Shown one piece after another: positions 56,737-64,000 of a stretch of 64,000 bases of DNA (within the stretch, counting starts at the first letter, position 1; each line of letters opens with the position of its first letter). The notes below the pieces were generated by a model. That model searched no databases, had not been told where the DNA came from, and worked only from the letters and a program-made list of their open reading frames with translations. Location of the stretch: assembly GCF_039962115.1 (NCBI RefSeq), contig NZ_JAMPKJ010000023.1, positions 24,079 to 88,078 on the forward strand, given 5' to 3'. The translations under genes were made by a program, and so were the position numbers. The stretch is from Funiculus sociatus GB2-C1 (lineage in GTDB: Bacteria > Cyanobacteriota > Cyanobacteriia > Cyanobacteriales > FACHB-T130).

Positions 56737-56743
56737 CTATCAT

Positions 56744-56812
56744 CGGATTGGGGATTGGGGATTAGGGATTGGGTAGACTTCGGGAAAGCTTCCTAGTCCC
56801 CAGTCCCCAGTA
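56744..56812. repeat. Short STRR heptamer tract
   Basis: GGGGATT/AGGGATT units (about 56746-56770) face CCCAGTC units (56796-56808). It is the same repeat type as at 24078-24278. Confidence 0.75.
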
Positions 56813-57258
56813 CACGAGTCCCTAAATAGATTCTTTCCATTCAGCAAAGCCGAATTTTGTCTATAGCAGAAACGTCTCCAAGGTTGAATTAAATAAACAT
56901 TACTGCCAAACAAGAAAGTGATTTGCTCTCTTATTTAATCAAATATTCCCTAAAATTTTCAAATATTACCAATAAATTTCTTTTGCTTGTAAAAAAGCAG
57001 AATTATAGATGAATAATAAAAATATTAAGGCTTCTTTAGAAAACGGAAGCCTAAACAAAGCAAACTTTCAGGTAATTAGCAATAGCGGTTGCATTTTCTG
57101 GTAAAAACAGAATTAGCTATAATTAACAAGTTAAGAGGGTTAAAAAATGTAAATAAATATTCAAATATAAGGATAATGTGGATACTGCGCTGGTTGTGAA
57201 GTGGTCGTTAGCAAGCAGTTGTTAATTATAGAGAAAAGGACAAGACTAGTAGAAAGCT
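56813..57258. other. A/T-rich intergenic region upstream of the GGDEF-EAL gene
   Basis: About 450 bp, very A/T-rich. One hairpin, AGGCTTC (57028-57034) with GAAGCCT (57046-57052), is visible. No gene or clear operator was recognised. The lower GC than the flanks may reflect a promoter or decayed DNA. Confidence 0.5.
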
Positions 57259-59067
57259 ATGAAAAAGATTTTAGTAATAGAAGATGAAGAATTTGTCCGG
57301 TACAATATTTTAGAACTGCTGGAGGCAGAAAATTTCGATGTTACTGGTGCAGAAAATGGCTTAATCGGGGTACAAATGGCAAGAGCTATCGGCCCCGATT
57401 TAATTATTTGTGATGTTATGATGCCCGAACTGGACGGTTATGGGGTGCTGAAAACGCTACGTCAAGATCCGATGACGGCGACAATTCCCTTCATTTTCCT
57501 GAGCGCTAAGGCTGAACGAGGCGATTTGCGTCAAGGTATGGAGCTTGGCGCGGACGACTATGTAACTAAGCCGTGTACGCCAGATGAACTGCTAGGCGCG
57601 ATCGCTGCCCGCCTAAAAAGACAAACAGCCATTACTCAACCCTATACCGTGGCACTCAGACAAGCAGCAGAAAGACTAAATCACTTACTTTATTACGACA
57701 ACATTACTAACCTTCCCAATCGGTTGCTATTGCGAGAACGGTTCAGTCAAATAATAGACACTAGGGAGCGAGGGAGAGAGCTAGACGGGTTCAGGAGCAG
57801 CGAGGAATTAGAATCTACATTCTCACCATCCCAAATCCCCTTCAGCGAAGCTTCCTTGCAAAGTTGGGTTCCACTTCTGTACCTGGGATTGGATCGGTTC
57901 AACCGCATTAACGAGGGCTTAGGAAATCAAAATAGCGACAGATTAATTAAAAAAATTGCCGAACGGATAACAGCCTGTCTTAGCAAACAGGACACTATCG
58001 CTCGCTTGAATGCCGATCAATTTGTAATTATTCTAGCAACCTTAAGTCAAAGACAAATGGTTGCCAGTGTTGCCCAAGCCATAGTGTCATCTATTAATGA
58101 ATCTTTCACCTTAGAAAGCGGTGAAGTTTTCCTCTCTGCCAGCATTGGCATAGCCTTTTATCCAAGCAATGGGCAGGATCTAGACAGCCTGATGAAGAAA
58201 GCTTCAGCGGCGATGTTTTATACCCAAAAACTTCAGGGGAATAACTATCAGTTTTACACTCCAGATATAAATGTCGGTTCTAGCGAAGAACTGGAGCTAG
58301 AAGCGAGTCTGCGTCGTGCCTTAGAACAAAAAGAGTTTCAGGTTTATTATCAGCCGATTGTAAATCTTTCCTCTGGGAAAATTATCGGTGCTGAAGCCTT
58401 GGTGCGTTGGCAGCACCCCGTCCGGGGAATGGTTTCACCAGCAGAGTTTATTCCTCTGGCAGAAGAGACAGGCTTGATTGTTCCGCTTGGGGAGTGGGTG
58501 TTGCAAACTGCCTGCGCTCAAGCTCAGAGATGGAGAGATACTGGATTTTCATCGTTCCGGGTGTCGGTGAATTTGTCGGGGCGGCAATTCAGTCAACCGG
58601 AGCTGAGTCAGCGAATTGTGCAGATATTAGAAAGTGTCGGTGTTAATCCAGCTACTTTGGGATTAGAGCTGACTGAGAGCATTTTGGTGGAAAATGCTAC
58701 AGGCGCGATCGCTACCTTAAACGAATTGAAACAACTGGGCATTCACATAGCCATTGATGATTTTGGCACAGGCTATGCTTCCCTGAGCTATCTCAAACAA
58801 TTTCCCTTTGATACCTTAAAAATCGATCGTTCTTTTGTCTCTGATGTCACCAGCGATGCCCAAAATCAAGCAATTATGACTGCTGTAATTCAACTGGCTC
58901 ACAATCTCAATCTCAAAGTCACGGCGGAAGGAGTAGAAACTGAAGCTGAACTGGCATTCTTAAGCCAGCAGCAGTGCGATGCTATGCAAGGCTATCTGTT
59001 CAGTCGTCCTATACCCGCAGCTGAGATGGAAATGATGCTGTTGAGGGGTAAACGTTTGTTACTTTAA
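57259..59067 (+). CDS. Response regulator with GGDEF-like and EAL domains (likely c-di-GMP phosphodiesterase)
   Basis: The receiver (about 1-120) has Asp52 in LIICDVMMPELDG. The GGDEF domain (about 150-330) reads NADQF at the catalytic site and so should not make c-di-GMP; it also carries an extra Arg/Glu-rich stretch (about 172-205). The EAL domain (about 345-595) keeps the active residues: EALVRWQHP, LELTESILVEN, and AIDDFGTGYASLSYLK with LKIDRSFV. The prediction is a c-di-GMP phosphodiesterase switched by phosphorylation. It would affect motility, pili and biofilm. No kinase is adjacent. Confidence 0.93.
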   Translation: MKKILVIEDEEFVRYNILELLEAENFDVTGAENGLIGVQMARAIGPDLIICDVMMPELDGYGVLKTLRQDPMTATIPFIFLSAKAERGDLRQGMELGADDYVTKPCTPDELLGAIAARLKRQTAITQPYTVALRQAAERLNHLLYYDNITNLPNRLLLRERFSQIIDTRERGRELDGFRSSEELESTFSPSQIPFSEASLQSWVPLLYLGLDRFNRINEGLGNQNSDRLIKKIAERITACLSKQDTIARLNADQFVIILATLSQRQMVASVAQAIVSSINESFTLESGEVFLSASIGIAFYPSNGQDLDSLMKKASAAMFYTQKLQGNNYQFYTPDINVGSSEELELEASLRRALEQKEFQVYYQPIVNLSSGKIIGAEALVRWQHPVRGMVSPAEFIPLAEETGLIVPLGEWVLQTACAQAQRWRDTGFSSFRVSVNLSGRQFSQPELSQRIVQILESVGVNPATLGLELTESILVENATGAIATLNELKQLGIHIAIDDFGTGYASLSYLKQFPFDTLKIDRSFVSDVTSDAQNQAIMTAVIQLAHNLNLKVTAEGVETEAELAFLSQQQCDAMQGYLFSRPIPAAEMEMMLLRGKRLLL

Positions 59068-59158
59068 GCTTTCCCCCTTGTAGTAGACACTTTTAAAGCC
59101 GGGAACCTTAGCCAACAATCCCTAGACAATAATAGAAACGAGATTAAAGTAAGTAAAA

Positions 59159-59710
59159 ATGAAACTTCAAGGAAAACAAAACAGGAAACAGCAACCAGGA
59201 AAAAATATTGTTTATTACTTATTTCCTATTATTTATTGTCTATCGCCTTTTTTAGTGCAAGCACAAACACCATCCGTGCTGCTGCCTTCTACCAAACCTT
59301 TAGAATTCAAATTGCTCAATCCAGAGGCAATACCGCCAAGGGGCAATGTCATTACAGCAAATAGTATGTCAGAGACGGGGCTAACAAATCCTAGTCTCTG
59401 GTGGGCTGACGAACAGTTCGGTGGCAAGCTTTTGGAAAACTGGTTAGCGTACCCTAATGAGCGTCGGGTGGATTTGATAGTAAACCGCCAACTTTGGAGT
59501 ATTTTGGACTATATGGGGCGCTATAGTTTTGTCAACAAAATGGGTACGGTTGCTAGAGATTTCGGCTACAGCACTAGGGTTTTTATTGTTAACCAGCCGG
59601 ATGAAGCACTGGCTACCTACACCTGTGATTTTAGTACCAGTAGCCCTGTGTGCGATCTGAACATACAATCCATTGGTCAGGATAGTTGGCGGGTTCGGTC
59701 TAGAAATTAA
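59159..59710 (+). CDS. Secreted conserved hypothetical protein (183 aa)
   Basis: A basic N-terminus and hydrophobic core (NIVYYLFPIIYCLSPFLVQAQ) form a signal peptide. The mature part has SLWWADEQFGGKLLENWLAY and VNRQLWSILDYMGRYSFVNK, motifs shared with cyanobacterial proteins of unknown role. Two Cys (TYTCDFS, SPVCDLN) may form a disulfide in the periplasm. It lies about 90 bp after the EAL gene on the same strand and could be co-expressed. The IS graveyard begins just after it. Confidence 0.75.
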   Translation: MKLQGKQNRKQQPGKNIVYYLFPIIYCLSPFLVQAQTPSVLLPSTKPLEFKLLNPEAIPPRGNVITANSMSETGLTNPSLWWADEQFGGKLLENWLAYPNERRVDLIVNRQLWSILDYMGRYSFVNKMGTVARDFGYSTRVFIVNQPDEALATYTCDFSTSSPVCDLNIQSIGQDSWRVRSRN

Positions 59711-59714
59711 AAAT

Positions 59715-59827
59715 GGTAGTGGTAAATATGTAGTGATAACCACCTAAACTTGCAAGCATTCAAGCATAAGACAAGGCTACGGGGTAGTGGTATAGAAGTA
59801 GTGATAAATCTACTTATACCTCCTACC
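59715..59827. mobile_element. Solo ends of an IS1-type element
   Basis: GGTAGTGGTAAATATGTAG (59715-59733) differs by one base from the end at 63066. A second GGTAGTGG start at 59783 forms an imperfect 45-bp palindrome with CTACTTATACC...CCTACC (59810-59827). No transposase lies between. These look like leftover IS ends. Confidence 0.6.
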
Positions 59828-59851
59828 GTACAAGGCTTTGAACATTGAATA

Positions 59852-60103
59852 TCACTACCGTTGATTTATACTCTGGGCCAACGGCAGATGCGTCAAGGTT
59901 TGCAGCAAGCGCAGTCGGGAAGAAAAATCAGCGTCAGCAAGTTGACGGAACGTCCGACGTTCCATTGGATATTTCAATGTTTCTAAGCCGTACATTTACT
60001 AATTGCCAACGGCGTGAAGCAAATCTCTAATCAGACGGATGAAGAATTATGGATACTTGTGTTTTTCCCGGATACCTGTCGTTACTACTATTTACCTTCG
60101 TGA
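59852..60103 (+). pseudogene. IS1634-type transposase, C-terminal remnant
   Basis: The frame reads IYTLGQRQMRQGLQQAQSG, ISVSKLTERPTFHWIFQCF, a TAA where Gln is expected, then AVHLLIANGVKQISNQTDEE and CRYYYLPS with a stop at 60101. This matches the end of IS1634-family transposases. The rest of the gene is gone. The next 280 bp (60104-60387) show nothing recognisable. Confidence 0.75.
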
Positions 60104-60387
60104 GAGACATTCTTTTAATCTTGACAAATTAAACACAATGAAGCTTGATTTTTAAAGCGTTAGCTGACTTACCAGGAAGATAGCGCTAAGCCAGTCATTG
60201 AAAGAAAATTCCCATTTAGGAAGAGTTTCTGAGTTGACTTCTCTAAAATACCAATTTATTCTGAATATTGTTGAGAGTTAAGCTAAATTGTTGACTAACT
60301 TGCCTTGCCAGCCGGATAAGCAATCACAATTCCAAGGATGTGACAGTTTAGGGTGCGGAATGTGGGTTAAAATATCCTCTAAGTCCT

Positions 60388-60555
60388 AAGTCTTTCAATA
60401 CGGCAAGAAGAACCTCAAGTGAGATTGAGGCAATGAATATGATCCGCAAAGGACAAGTCAATGGAATCGACAAAGGACAATTGAATGGAATCGACAAAAG
60501 GGATAGTGTGTCTCAAGCAAAGTTTATCCAAGAAATCTTTAGACTTATCGCTTAA
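60388..60555 (+). pseudogene. IS6-family transposase, C-terminal remnant
   Basis: SFNTARRT, then a one-base slip, IEAMNMIRKGQVNGIDKGQL, and QAKFIQEIFRLIA with TAA at 60553 match the end of IS6/IS240 transposases. NGIDKGQLNGIDK is an internal 27-bp duplication. It lies 100 bp before the second ilvD. Confidence 0.75.
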
Positions 60556-60654
60556 GGCAACGAGATTGACACAGAGCATTTGTCACCGAGAAGTTTTTGT
60601 GACACAACCAGAAAGTCTAGACTATTAAGAACCCTTAGACGAACAGGATGCGTC

Positions 60655-62499
60655 ATGCCGACCTATCGCTCCAAAACCTCCACCCAGGGACGCAATATGG
60701 CCGGTGCCCGCGCTCTCTGGCGCGCCACCGGAATGCACACCGAGGATTTCGAGAAGCCAATCATTGCAGTTGCCAACTCCTTTACCCAATTCGTACCCGG
60801 TCACGTTCACCTGAAGGATCTGGGTCAATTGGTGTGCCGTGAGATTGAAGCCGCCGGTGGTGTCGCCAAGGAATTCAACACCATTGCCGTGGACGATGGC
60901 ATCGCTATGGGCCATGACGGGATGCTCTACAGTCTGCCCTCACGCGAGATCATCGCCGATTCGGTTGAGTACATGGTCAATGCCCATTGTGCCGACGCGC
61001 TGGTCTGCATTTCCAACTGTGACAAAATCACCCCCGGAATGTTGATGGCAGCCCTGCGTCTCAACATTCCCGCCGTATTCGTCTCCGGCGGACCTATGGA
61101 AGCTGGCAAGACCAAGCTCTCGGAACACAAACTAGACCTAGTGGATGCGATGGTGGCTGCCGCGAACGACCGTATCAGCGATGAGGTGGTCGAAGAGTAT
61201 GAGCGTTCCGCCTGCCCAACCTGCGGCTCTTGCTCCGGTATGTTCACCGCCAACTCAATGAACTGTCTCACGGAGGCAATCGGTCTTTCCTTACCTGGCA
61301 ATGGCACTGTGCTAGCGACCCATTTCGACCGTAAGGATTTATTCCTCAACGCCGCAAAGACCATTGTCAGCATTACCCGCCGTTACTACGAGCAGGACGA
61401 TGAATCGGTACTGCCCCGCTCTATCGCCAGTTTCAAAGCGTTTGAAAATGCCATGAAGCTGGACATTGCAATGGGCGGGTCCACCAACACCATTCTGCAC
61501 TTGCTGGCTGCTGCTCATGAAGCCGGGGTCAATTTTACCTTGACCGACATTGATCGTCTCTCGCGCCAAGTTCCGCAACTCTGCAAGGTGGCACCAAACA
61601 CCCCCCAGTATCATGTGGAGGATGTCCACCGAGCCGGTGGTATCCCCGGCATTCTCGGTGAGCTGGATCATGCCGGACTGCTCCACACGGATGTGCCAAC
61701 AGTTCACAGTAAGACGCTCAAAGAAGCCCTTGATCGCTGGGATGTCATGCGTACCGATGACGAAGCCGTCCACACCTTCTTCAAAGCTGGCCCGGCTGGG
61801 ATTCCAACTCAGCAAGCGTTCAGCCAATCGACCCGTTGGCCATCACTCGACTTGGATCGAGAAAACGGCTGTATCCGCCGCCTCGAAAACGCCTACAGCA
61901 ACGAGGGCGGACTGGCTGTGCTATACGGCAACCTGGCTGAGCGCGGTTGTATTGTGAAGACGGCAGGCGTAGACGAAAGCATTCATCTTTTTGAAGGCAA
62001 GGCGCGCATTTATGAAAGTCAGGATGCCGCTGTCAAAGGAATTCTTAGCGATGAAGTAGAACCAGGCGATGTGGTAATCATTCGCTATGAAGGCCCGCGC
62101 GGTGGACCTGGTATGCAGGAAATGCTCTATCCAACCAGTTACCTGAAATCCAAGGAACTGGGCAAGGCTTGTGCATTATTGACCGACGGTCGCTTCTCCG
62201 GCGGGACTTCGGGACTCTCGATTGGTCATGCCTCTCCGGAGGCGGCGGCGGGCGGCAACATTGCTCTGGTTCAGGACGGCGATCGCATCCTCATCGACAT
62301 CCCCAATCGCAGCATCAATGTGGAGCTATCGGCGGAGGAATTAGCCAACCGTCGTGCTGCAATGGAAGCAAAGGGCAAAGATGCCTGGAAGCCTGCACAG
62401 CCCCGGCAGCGTCGGGTGAGTGCGGCACTCAAGGCTTATGCCCTGCTGGCAACTAGCGCGGATCAAGGCGCGGTACGAAACCTGGAAATGCTGGAGTAG
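60655..62499 (+). CDS. ilvD: Second dihydroxy-acid dehydratase, proteobacterial (E. coli) type
   Basis: This 614-residue enzyme is of the E. coli subfamily: [40 protein letters not shown], Cys122 in [13 protein letters not shown], and [20 protein letters not shown]. The subfamily carries a [4Fe-4S] cluster and is oxygen-sensitive, unlike the 561-residue type at 31050. The two differ in length and in most signature blocks, so this is not a recent duplicate. The start at 60655 follows AGGA and matches the usual N-terminus. HIP1 octamers are scarce inside and it is surrounded by IS remains, so gene transfer is likely. Confidence 0.95.
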   Translation: MPTYRSKTSTQGRNMAGARALWRATGMHTEDFEKPIIAVANSFTQFVPGHVHLKDLGQLVCREIEAAGGVAKEFNTIAVDDGIAMGHDGMLYSLPSREIIADSVEYMVNAHCADALVCISNCDKITPGMLMAALRLNIPAVFVSGGPMEAGKTKLSEHKLDLVDAMVAAANDRISDEVVEEYERSACPTCGSCSGMFTANSMNCLTEAIGLSLPGNGTVLATHFDRKDLFLNAAKTIVSITRRYYEQDDESVLPRSIASFKAFENAMKLDIAMGGSTNTILHLLAAAHEAGVNFTLTDIDRLSRQVPQLCKVAPNTPQYHVEDVHRAGGIPGILGELDHAGLLHTDVPTVHSKTLKEALDRWDVMRTDDEAVHTFFKAGPAGIPTQQAFSQSTRWPSLDLDRENGCIRRLENAYSNEGGLAVLYGNLAERGCIVKTAGVDESIHLFEGKARIYESQDAAVKGILSDEVEPGDVVIIRYEGPRGGPGMQEMLYPTSYLKSKELGKACALLTDGRFSGGTSGLSIGHASPEAAAGGNIALVQDGDRILIDIPNRSINVELSAEELANRRAAMEAKGKDAWKPAQPRQRRVSAALKAYALLATSADQGAVRNLEMLE

Positions 62500-62999
62500 A
62501 GAAATACCCAGACACAAAAACGGGGTTGTGTCGCTTGCAATAGGTAAATGGTAAGGTGGGAAAGCCTATCCTTACCTCCCCTCGCTCCTAGTGTCTACTC
62601 CTTCTGTGTTTAAGTGCTGACACCAGCCGCAAAGTAGCATTTCAAACATTTACTTGGTAAAGGTTTCAGCCTTTTTTACTGAAGTTCTCCATACAAATGT
62701 ACTAATTTATATTGAAGTCCTTGCTATATCTGGGACAACGCTATTGATCTTCAGAAATATGTACCCATGTAAGCTGTCGCAATGATAGTGCGATCGCACT
62801 ATCATTGCAACCGACAAAAAATCAATTGAAACCGGCACTGCATAGAGAGAGTTTTCATCGATTTTACACATGTAAAGGCGACAAAAATGGTGGAAAGTCC
62901 CTCTAGGTAGAAGTTTTGAGCTTTTGCCAGGGGGAGATTTTAGCTTAATCGGCAGCGCGGGTTGGGTTCTCATAACAACTCCACCTAAAACAGTATTTG
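62500..62999. other. Non-coding region between ilvD and IS1 remains
   Basis: GGTAAGG/CCTTACC (62550-62576) could be a terminator for ilvD. A 30-bp palindrome lies at 62779-62808. No gene was recognised; the region may be eroded mobile DNA. Confidence 0.5.
62779..62808. repeat. 30-bp perfect palindrome centred on a HIP1 octamer
   Basis: Half-site GCAATGATAGTGCGA and its complement meet at the centre of GCGATCGC. Perfect symmetry over 30 bp in non-coding DNA is not expected by chance. A dispersed palindromic repeat or a regulator site would explain it. Confidence 0.85.
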
Positions 63000-63131
63000 G
63001 GTACTGGTAAATATATAGTGAAAAAATTACTACCTACATAGCGACGCATTATAGTAGTGGATAAAGGTAGTGGTAAATATATAGTGAAAAAATTACTATT
63101 TAGATAGCGACGCATTATAATGATGGATAAA
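63000..63131. repeat. Tandem 66-bp duplication of an IS1-type right end
   Basis: Two copies (63000-63065 and 63066-63131) differ at only about seven positions. Each holds the end GGTASTGGTAAATATATAG and the last codons of the IS1 transposase read leftwards. The duplication could come from replication slippage or one-ended transposition. Confidence 0.8.
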
Positions 63132-63846
63132 ATACCAGATAGCCCCAATGTGGTTTTCTACCTTTTTATAAAAAGACAAAGTTTTCCTAACCAATTAAGA
63201 AATTCTTTGACGCATCATATTATTAAACCTCTCAATATGGTTGGTCAGCCCACTCTTTTTACCTACGTCTTTATGCCGTTCGCTTGGAATAACTTGCTCA
63301 TAAGCCGCCCAATAATCTGTATAACAAACAGCACATTGCCCGGAGGCGGAGCGTCTCCGGCTCCGCGATAAATTCATGGGAGAGAATCCCATAATCCTCT
63401 AGCCCCTTGTTCGCTGTACTCGCCAATATAACAACCGACAATCTTTCTATTTCTTTTATCCAATGCTAATCAAATCCACTGCTTATTACCTTTATGATTA
63501 ACGAATGGCCAAGCTTCATCACATTCGATGTGTAATTTAAATTTAGGTTTCCTTGAAACTTTTACCTGCTTGGGAAATGAAGCATATTTAGTATTAACGT
63601 AGTTTTGAAGCCATTTTTGAGAAACGCTAGTTACTAAGGGAAATTCCTGCTAAGGAAATTTTCTCCATTAACATTTTGTCAATGTAAGTCAACGTATGCT
63701 TATCAATGATCTTATTCTTAGGGTTTCCAACAAATTGCGTGCCACAATCTTGACATTTATATTTAGGTTTTTTATTGTAGAATCCTGCCATTTTTAACAA
63801 TATGGTTAGAACCGCAACGAGGGCACTCAGTCTTAGAAGTAAACAT
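63096..63846 (-). pseudogene. Decayed IS1-family transposase
   Basis: On the minus strand, MFTSKTECPRCGSNHIVKNG begins at 63846, then frames shift repeatedly: YKCQDCGTQFVGNPKNKIID, QKWLQNYVNTKYASFPKQVK, DEAWPFVNHKGNKQWI-stop, RKIVGCYIGEYSEQGARGLW, CAVCYTDYWAAYEQVIPSER, HIERFNNMMRQRIS-stop and IGAIWYFIHHYNASL. The N-terminal zinc-ribbon and the IS1 catalytic motifs are visible but at least four stops and two frameshifts break it. A GC-rich palindromic insert (about 63338-63366) sits in the middle. Confidence 0.88.
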
Positions 63847-63951
63847 AATTACTAAAAATTTTTATATTTTTTAAGAACTATAGCATTTATAGCAATTCTC
63901 AGAGTTATGGGGTACGATGTGGTGCAAGTATATAAATTATAAAAATCAGCA

Positions 63952-64000
63952 ATGAGACCTTATCCGATTGAGTTTCGGCAAAAAGTAATTGAAGTCTATG
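63952..64000 (+). CDS. IS630-family transposase, first 16 residues (cut by window end)
   Basis: MRPYPIEFRQKVIEVY is the characteristic start of IS630-type transposases with an N-terminal helix-turn-helix. The element's left end probably lies at about 63895-63950. It cannot be told whether the copy is whole. Confidence 0.65.
   Translation, partial: MRPYPIEFRQKVIEVY

Noticed and set aside
59845..60030. 61-residue open frame in the IS graveyard
   Set aside because: It is another frame of the IS1634 transposase remnant, which matches a known family far better.

Overview
The window is chromosomal DNA of a cyanobacterium, most likely a filamentous, non-marine one. The evidence is the gene content: apcD (phycobilisome terminal emitter), the NTRC thioredoxin reductase-thioredoxin fusion, a CURT1/CAAD thylakoid protein, the plastid-type regulator Ycf29/Rre1, groESL with both a CIRCE and a K-box, and an SLH-OprB porin. 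The DNA style agrees: many GCGATCGC (HIP1) octamers, heptamer STRR tracts, and many short hairpin repeats between genes. I cannot name the species, and nothing in the window points to heterocysts or nitrogen fixation.

Layout. 1-3.8 kb: a partial ADP-ribosylglycohydrolase, a small anchored protein, an oligopeptide-type ABC permease and NTRC. 4.0-12.8 kb: a cluster around a type IV pilin gene, holding a SAM methyltransferase, pilA, a TPR-SPINDLY-type O-GlcNAc transferase, a FkbM plus methyltransferase fusion, a second FkbM protein and a membrane-anchored TPR-like protein. This looks like a surface-structure modification island. 13-19 kb: a membrane protein, a CRP-type site next to a possible small RNA, apcD, rlmD, a hairpin-rich intergenic region, an RsbW-like kinase and asnS. 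19-30 kb: a dead HsdR-N gene, a RibD-C reductase, a histidine kinase, a Gfo/Idh/MocA oxidoreductase, rnc, rnpB (RNase P RNA), a double PTPS/QueD protein, a TPR protein, curT and two pentapeptide-repeat genes. 31-36.5 kb: ilvD, then a cytochrome P450 gene broken by a von Willebrand A gene and an internally deleted IS630 copy, then a tRNA-Thr. 37-44 kb: sulfate transport (sbpA, cysT, cysW, a NIL protein; no cysA), ycf29, a 2Fe-2S protein and groES-groEL. 44.8-59.7 kb: a porin, an 862-residue low-complexity secreted protein, pgeF, birA, an M23 peptidase, ribE, a bifunctional-nuclease-family gene, an aldo/keto reductase-ferredoxin, a REC-GGDEF-EAL protein and a secreted hypothetical. 59.7-64 kb: an IS graveyard (IS1, IS1634, IS6 and IS630 types) around a second ilvD of proteobacterial type.

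How the genes work together. The pilin island and the c-di-GMP phosphodiesterase bear on motility and cell surface. The two IlvD enzymes catalyse the same step of branched-chain amino-acid synthesis but belong to different subfamilies, and the second looks acquired. Ycf29/Rre1 lies about 1 kb from groESL, a chaperonin operon under HrcA/CIRCE and K-box control.

The points most worth a second look are the pilin-modification cluster, the CRP site with its candidate sRNA, the hairpin-rich region after rlmD, the decaying P450 whose heme cysteine has become serine, the IS-flanked foreign ilvD, and the 862-residue repeat protein.
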